NCBI GenBank assembly: GCA_949287525.1
Contig: CASEGL010000007.1
Coordinates: 1-64,000 of the forward strand
Origin: an uncultured Rikenellaceae bacterium
Lineage (GTDB): Bacteria; Bacteroidota; Bacteroidia; Bacteroidales; Rikenellaceae
Reading direction: 5' to 3'
DNA: 64,000 nt
Part shown: positions 63,277 to 64,000 of the stretch, in pieces
How the letters are laid out: every line of letters starts with the position of its first letter
Position numbering within the stretch: the stretch's first letter is position 1
Translations under genes and position numbers: made by a program
The notes under the pieces: generated by a model
Told to the model about the DNA's origin: nothing
Seen by the model: only the letters and a program-made list of their open reading frames with translations
The model's database searches: none

Positions 63277-64000
63277 CTATTCGATCTCCCAGTCGTAACC
63301 GTCCTTGCGGTCCTTGACGCGGATGCCGATCTCGGCCATGCGGTCACGGATGCGGTCGGCCGTCGCCCAGTCCTTGTTGGCCTTGGCGGCGGTACGCATT
63401 TCGAGCAGCATCTCCACCAGCGGCGTCACCAGATCGTTGGCCTCCTCGCCCTTCTCGTCGCGCAGGCCGAGTACGTCGAACACGATCGTATCGACCAGCT
63501 TGCGCAGCCGTTCGAGGTCGTCGGCCGCAATGGCCTGCTGGCCGTCGTGCAGCTGGTTGATGATGCGCACCCAGTCGAACAGGGCGGCAATCACCAGCGG
63601 AGAATTGAGATCGTCGTTCATCGCCTCCTCGAACCGGGTCTGCAGGTCATCTACCGACACGGTCGATGCGGCGGCCGGTTTGATCTTCCGGAGCGTCTCG
63701 ACGGCCTTCATCAACCGGTCGAGACCCTTCTCGGCCGCCTGCAGCGCTTCGTTCGAGAAGTCGAGCGTCGAGCGGTAATGCGCCTGTAGCACGAAGAAAC
63801 GGATCGTCATCGGCGAATAGGCCTGTTCGAGCAGGGGATGGCTGCCCGTAAACATCTGCTCCAGCGTGATGAAGTTGCCGAGCGACTTGCCCATCTTCTG
63901 CCCGTTGATGGTCATCATGTTGTTATGGACCCAGTATTTGGCCGATCCGTGGCCGTCGGCCGCCGTATTCTGCGCCAGTTCGCACTCGTGGTGGGGGAAC
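63277..64000 (-). CDS. cysS: Cysteinyl-tRNA synthetase, 5' part beyond window
   Basis: The minus strand is open from the window edge to the stop at 63277, giving about 241 residues of the C-terminal part. FPHHECELAQ (zinc-binding His/Cys region), AKYWVHNNMMTINGQKMGKSLGN (the KMSKS loop as KMGKS) and the helical anticodon-binding DALR-type domain identify CysRS. It charges tRNA-Cys. The HIGH motif and catalytic core start lie outside the window. Confidence 0.95.
   Translation of the reverse strand, partial: FPHHECELAQNTAADGHGSAKYWVHNNMMTINGQKMGKSLGNFITLEQMFTGSHPLLEQAYSPMTIRFFVLQAHYRSTLDFSNEALQAAEKGLDRLMKAVETLRKIKPAAASTVSVDDLQTRFEEAMNDDLNSPLVIAALFDWVRIINQLHDGQQAIAADDLERLRKLVDTIVFDVLGLRDEKGEEANDLVTPLVEMLLEMRTAAKANKDWATADRIRDRMAEIGIRVKDRKDGYDWEIE

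Overview
The window reads as the chromosome of a GC-rich member of the Bacteroidota, most likely order Bacteroidales and close to Alistipes/Rikenellaceae. The supporting signs are: many promoters with the phylum-specific -7 element TAnnTTTG and a TTTG/TTG element 19-20 bp upstream; few strong Shine-Dalgarno sequences; a SusC-style TonB receptor with an N-terminal carboxypeptidase-regulatory domain; a fimbrillin-like lipoprotein; the futalosine route to menaquinone; the carboxyspermidine route to spermidine; and a probable cysteate synthase, the entry enzyme for sulfonolipids. The genus call is an inference. No rRNA operon, IS element, prophage or CRISPR array was seen.

Layout. 1-633 is a truncated AAA ATPase in an AT-rich patch that looks foreign. 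987-4325 holds a membrane protein and a minus-strand trio (glucosaminidase/LysM protein, unknown protein, flavodoxin-ferredoxin). 4535-6105 holds gcvH and mdh. 6207-13701 is a minus-strand envelope cluster: cardiolipin synthase, UDP-glucose dehydrogenase, a nucleotidyltransferase-fold protein, then rfbA, rfbC, rfbD and rfbB for dTDP-L-rhamnose. 14125-18643 has greA and a TonB receptor/acid phosphatase pair with Pho-box-like repeats in front. 18731-26685 is a long minus-strand run: two SugE-type SMR transporters, dinB, an endonuclease/exonuclease/phosphatase protein, a rhomboid protease, mutL, a small membrane protein, dnaJ and grpE.

27130-29178 encodes a 51-residue small protein and a fimbrillin/GLUG lipoprotein behind a structured leader. 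29425-31899 has nspC and the cysteate synthase. 32127-36100 has a DEAD-box helicase, tRNA-Gln and the carboxy(nor)spermidine dehydrogenase that partners nspC. 36101-38782 is a tight operon of a PnuC-type (probably thiamine) transporter, thiamine pyrophosphokinase, mqnB and mqnD. RNase P RNA follows, then queA, a NYN protein, a YgiQ-type radical SAM protein, dnaB, a YifB ATPase, a ComEC-like protein, a methyltransferase, a YihY/BrkB membrane protein, a DUF2520-type dehydrogenase and kdsC. 52118-55411 (minus) has a small membrane protein, rpoN and asnS. 55646-59255 has a DUF4954-type beta-helix protein, a glycoside hydrolase family 2 relative that has lost its catalytic residues, and rlmH. The window ends with a DUF898-like membrane protein, a lipoprotein, a MATE exporter and the 3' part of cysS.

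Most of this is ordinary housekeeping and envelope biology. The items most worth a second look are the Pho-box-like promoter of the TonB receptor/phosphatase pair, the catalytically dead GH2 protein, the small-protein/fimbrillin locus with its leader stem, the cysteate synthase, and a terminator-bounded short transcript candidate after rlmH.
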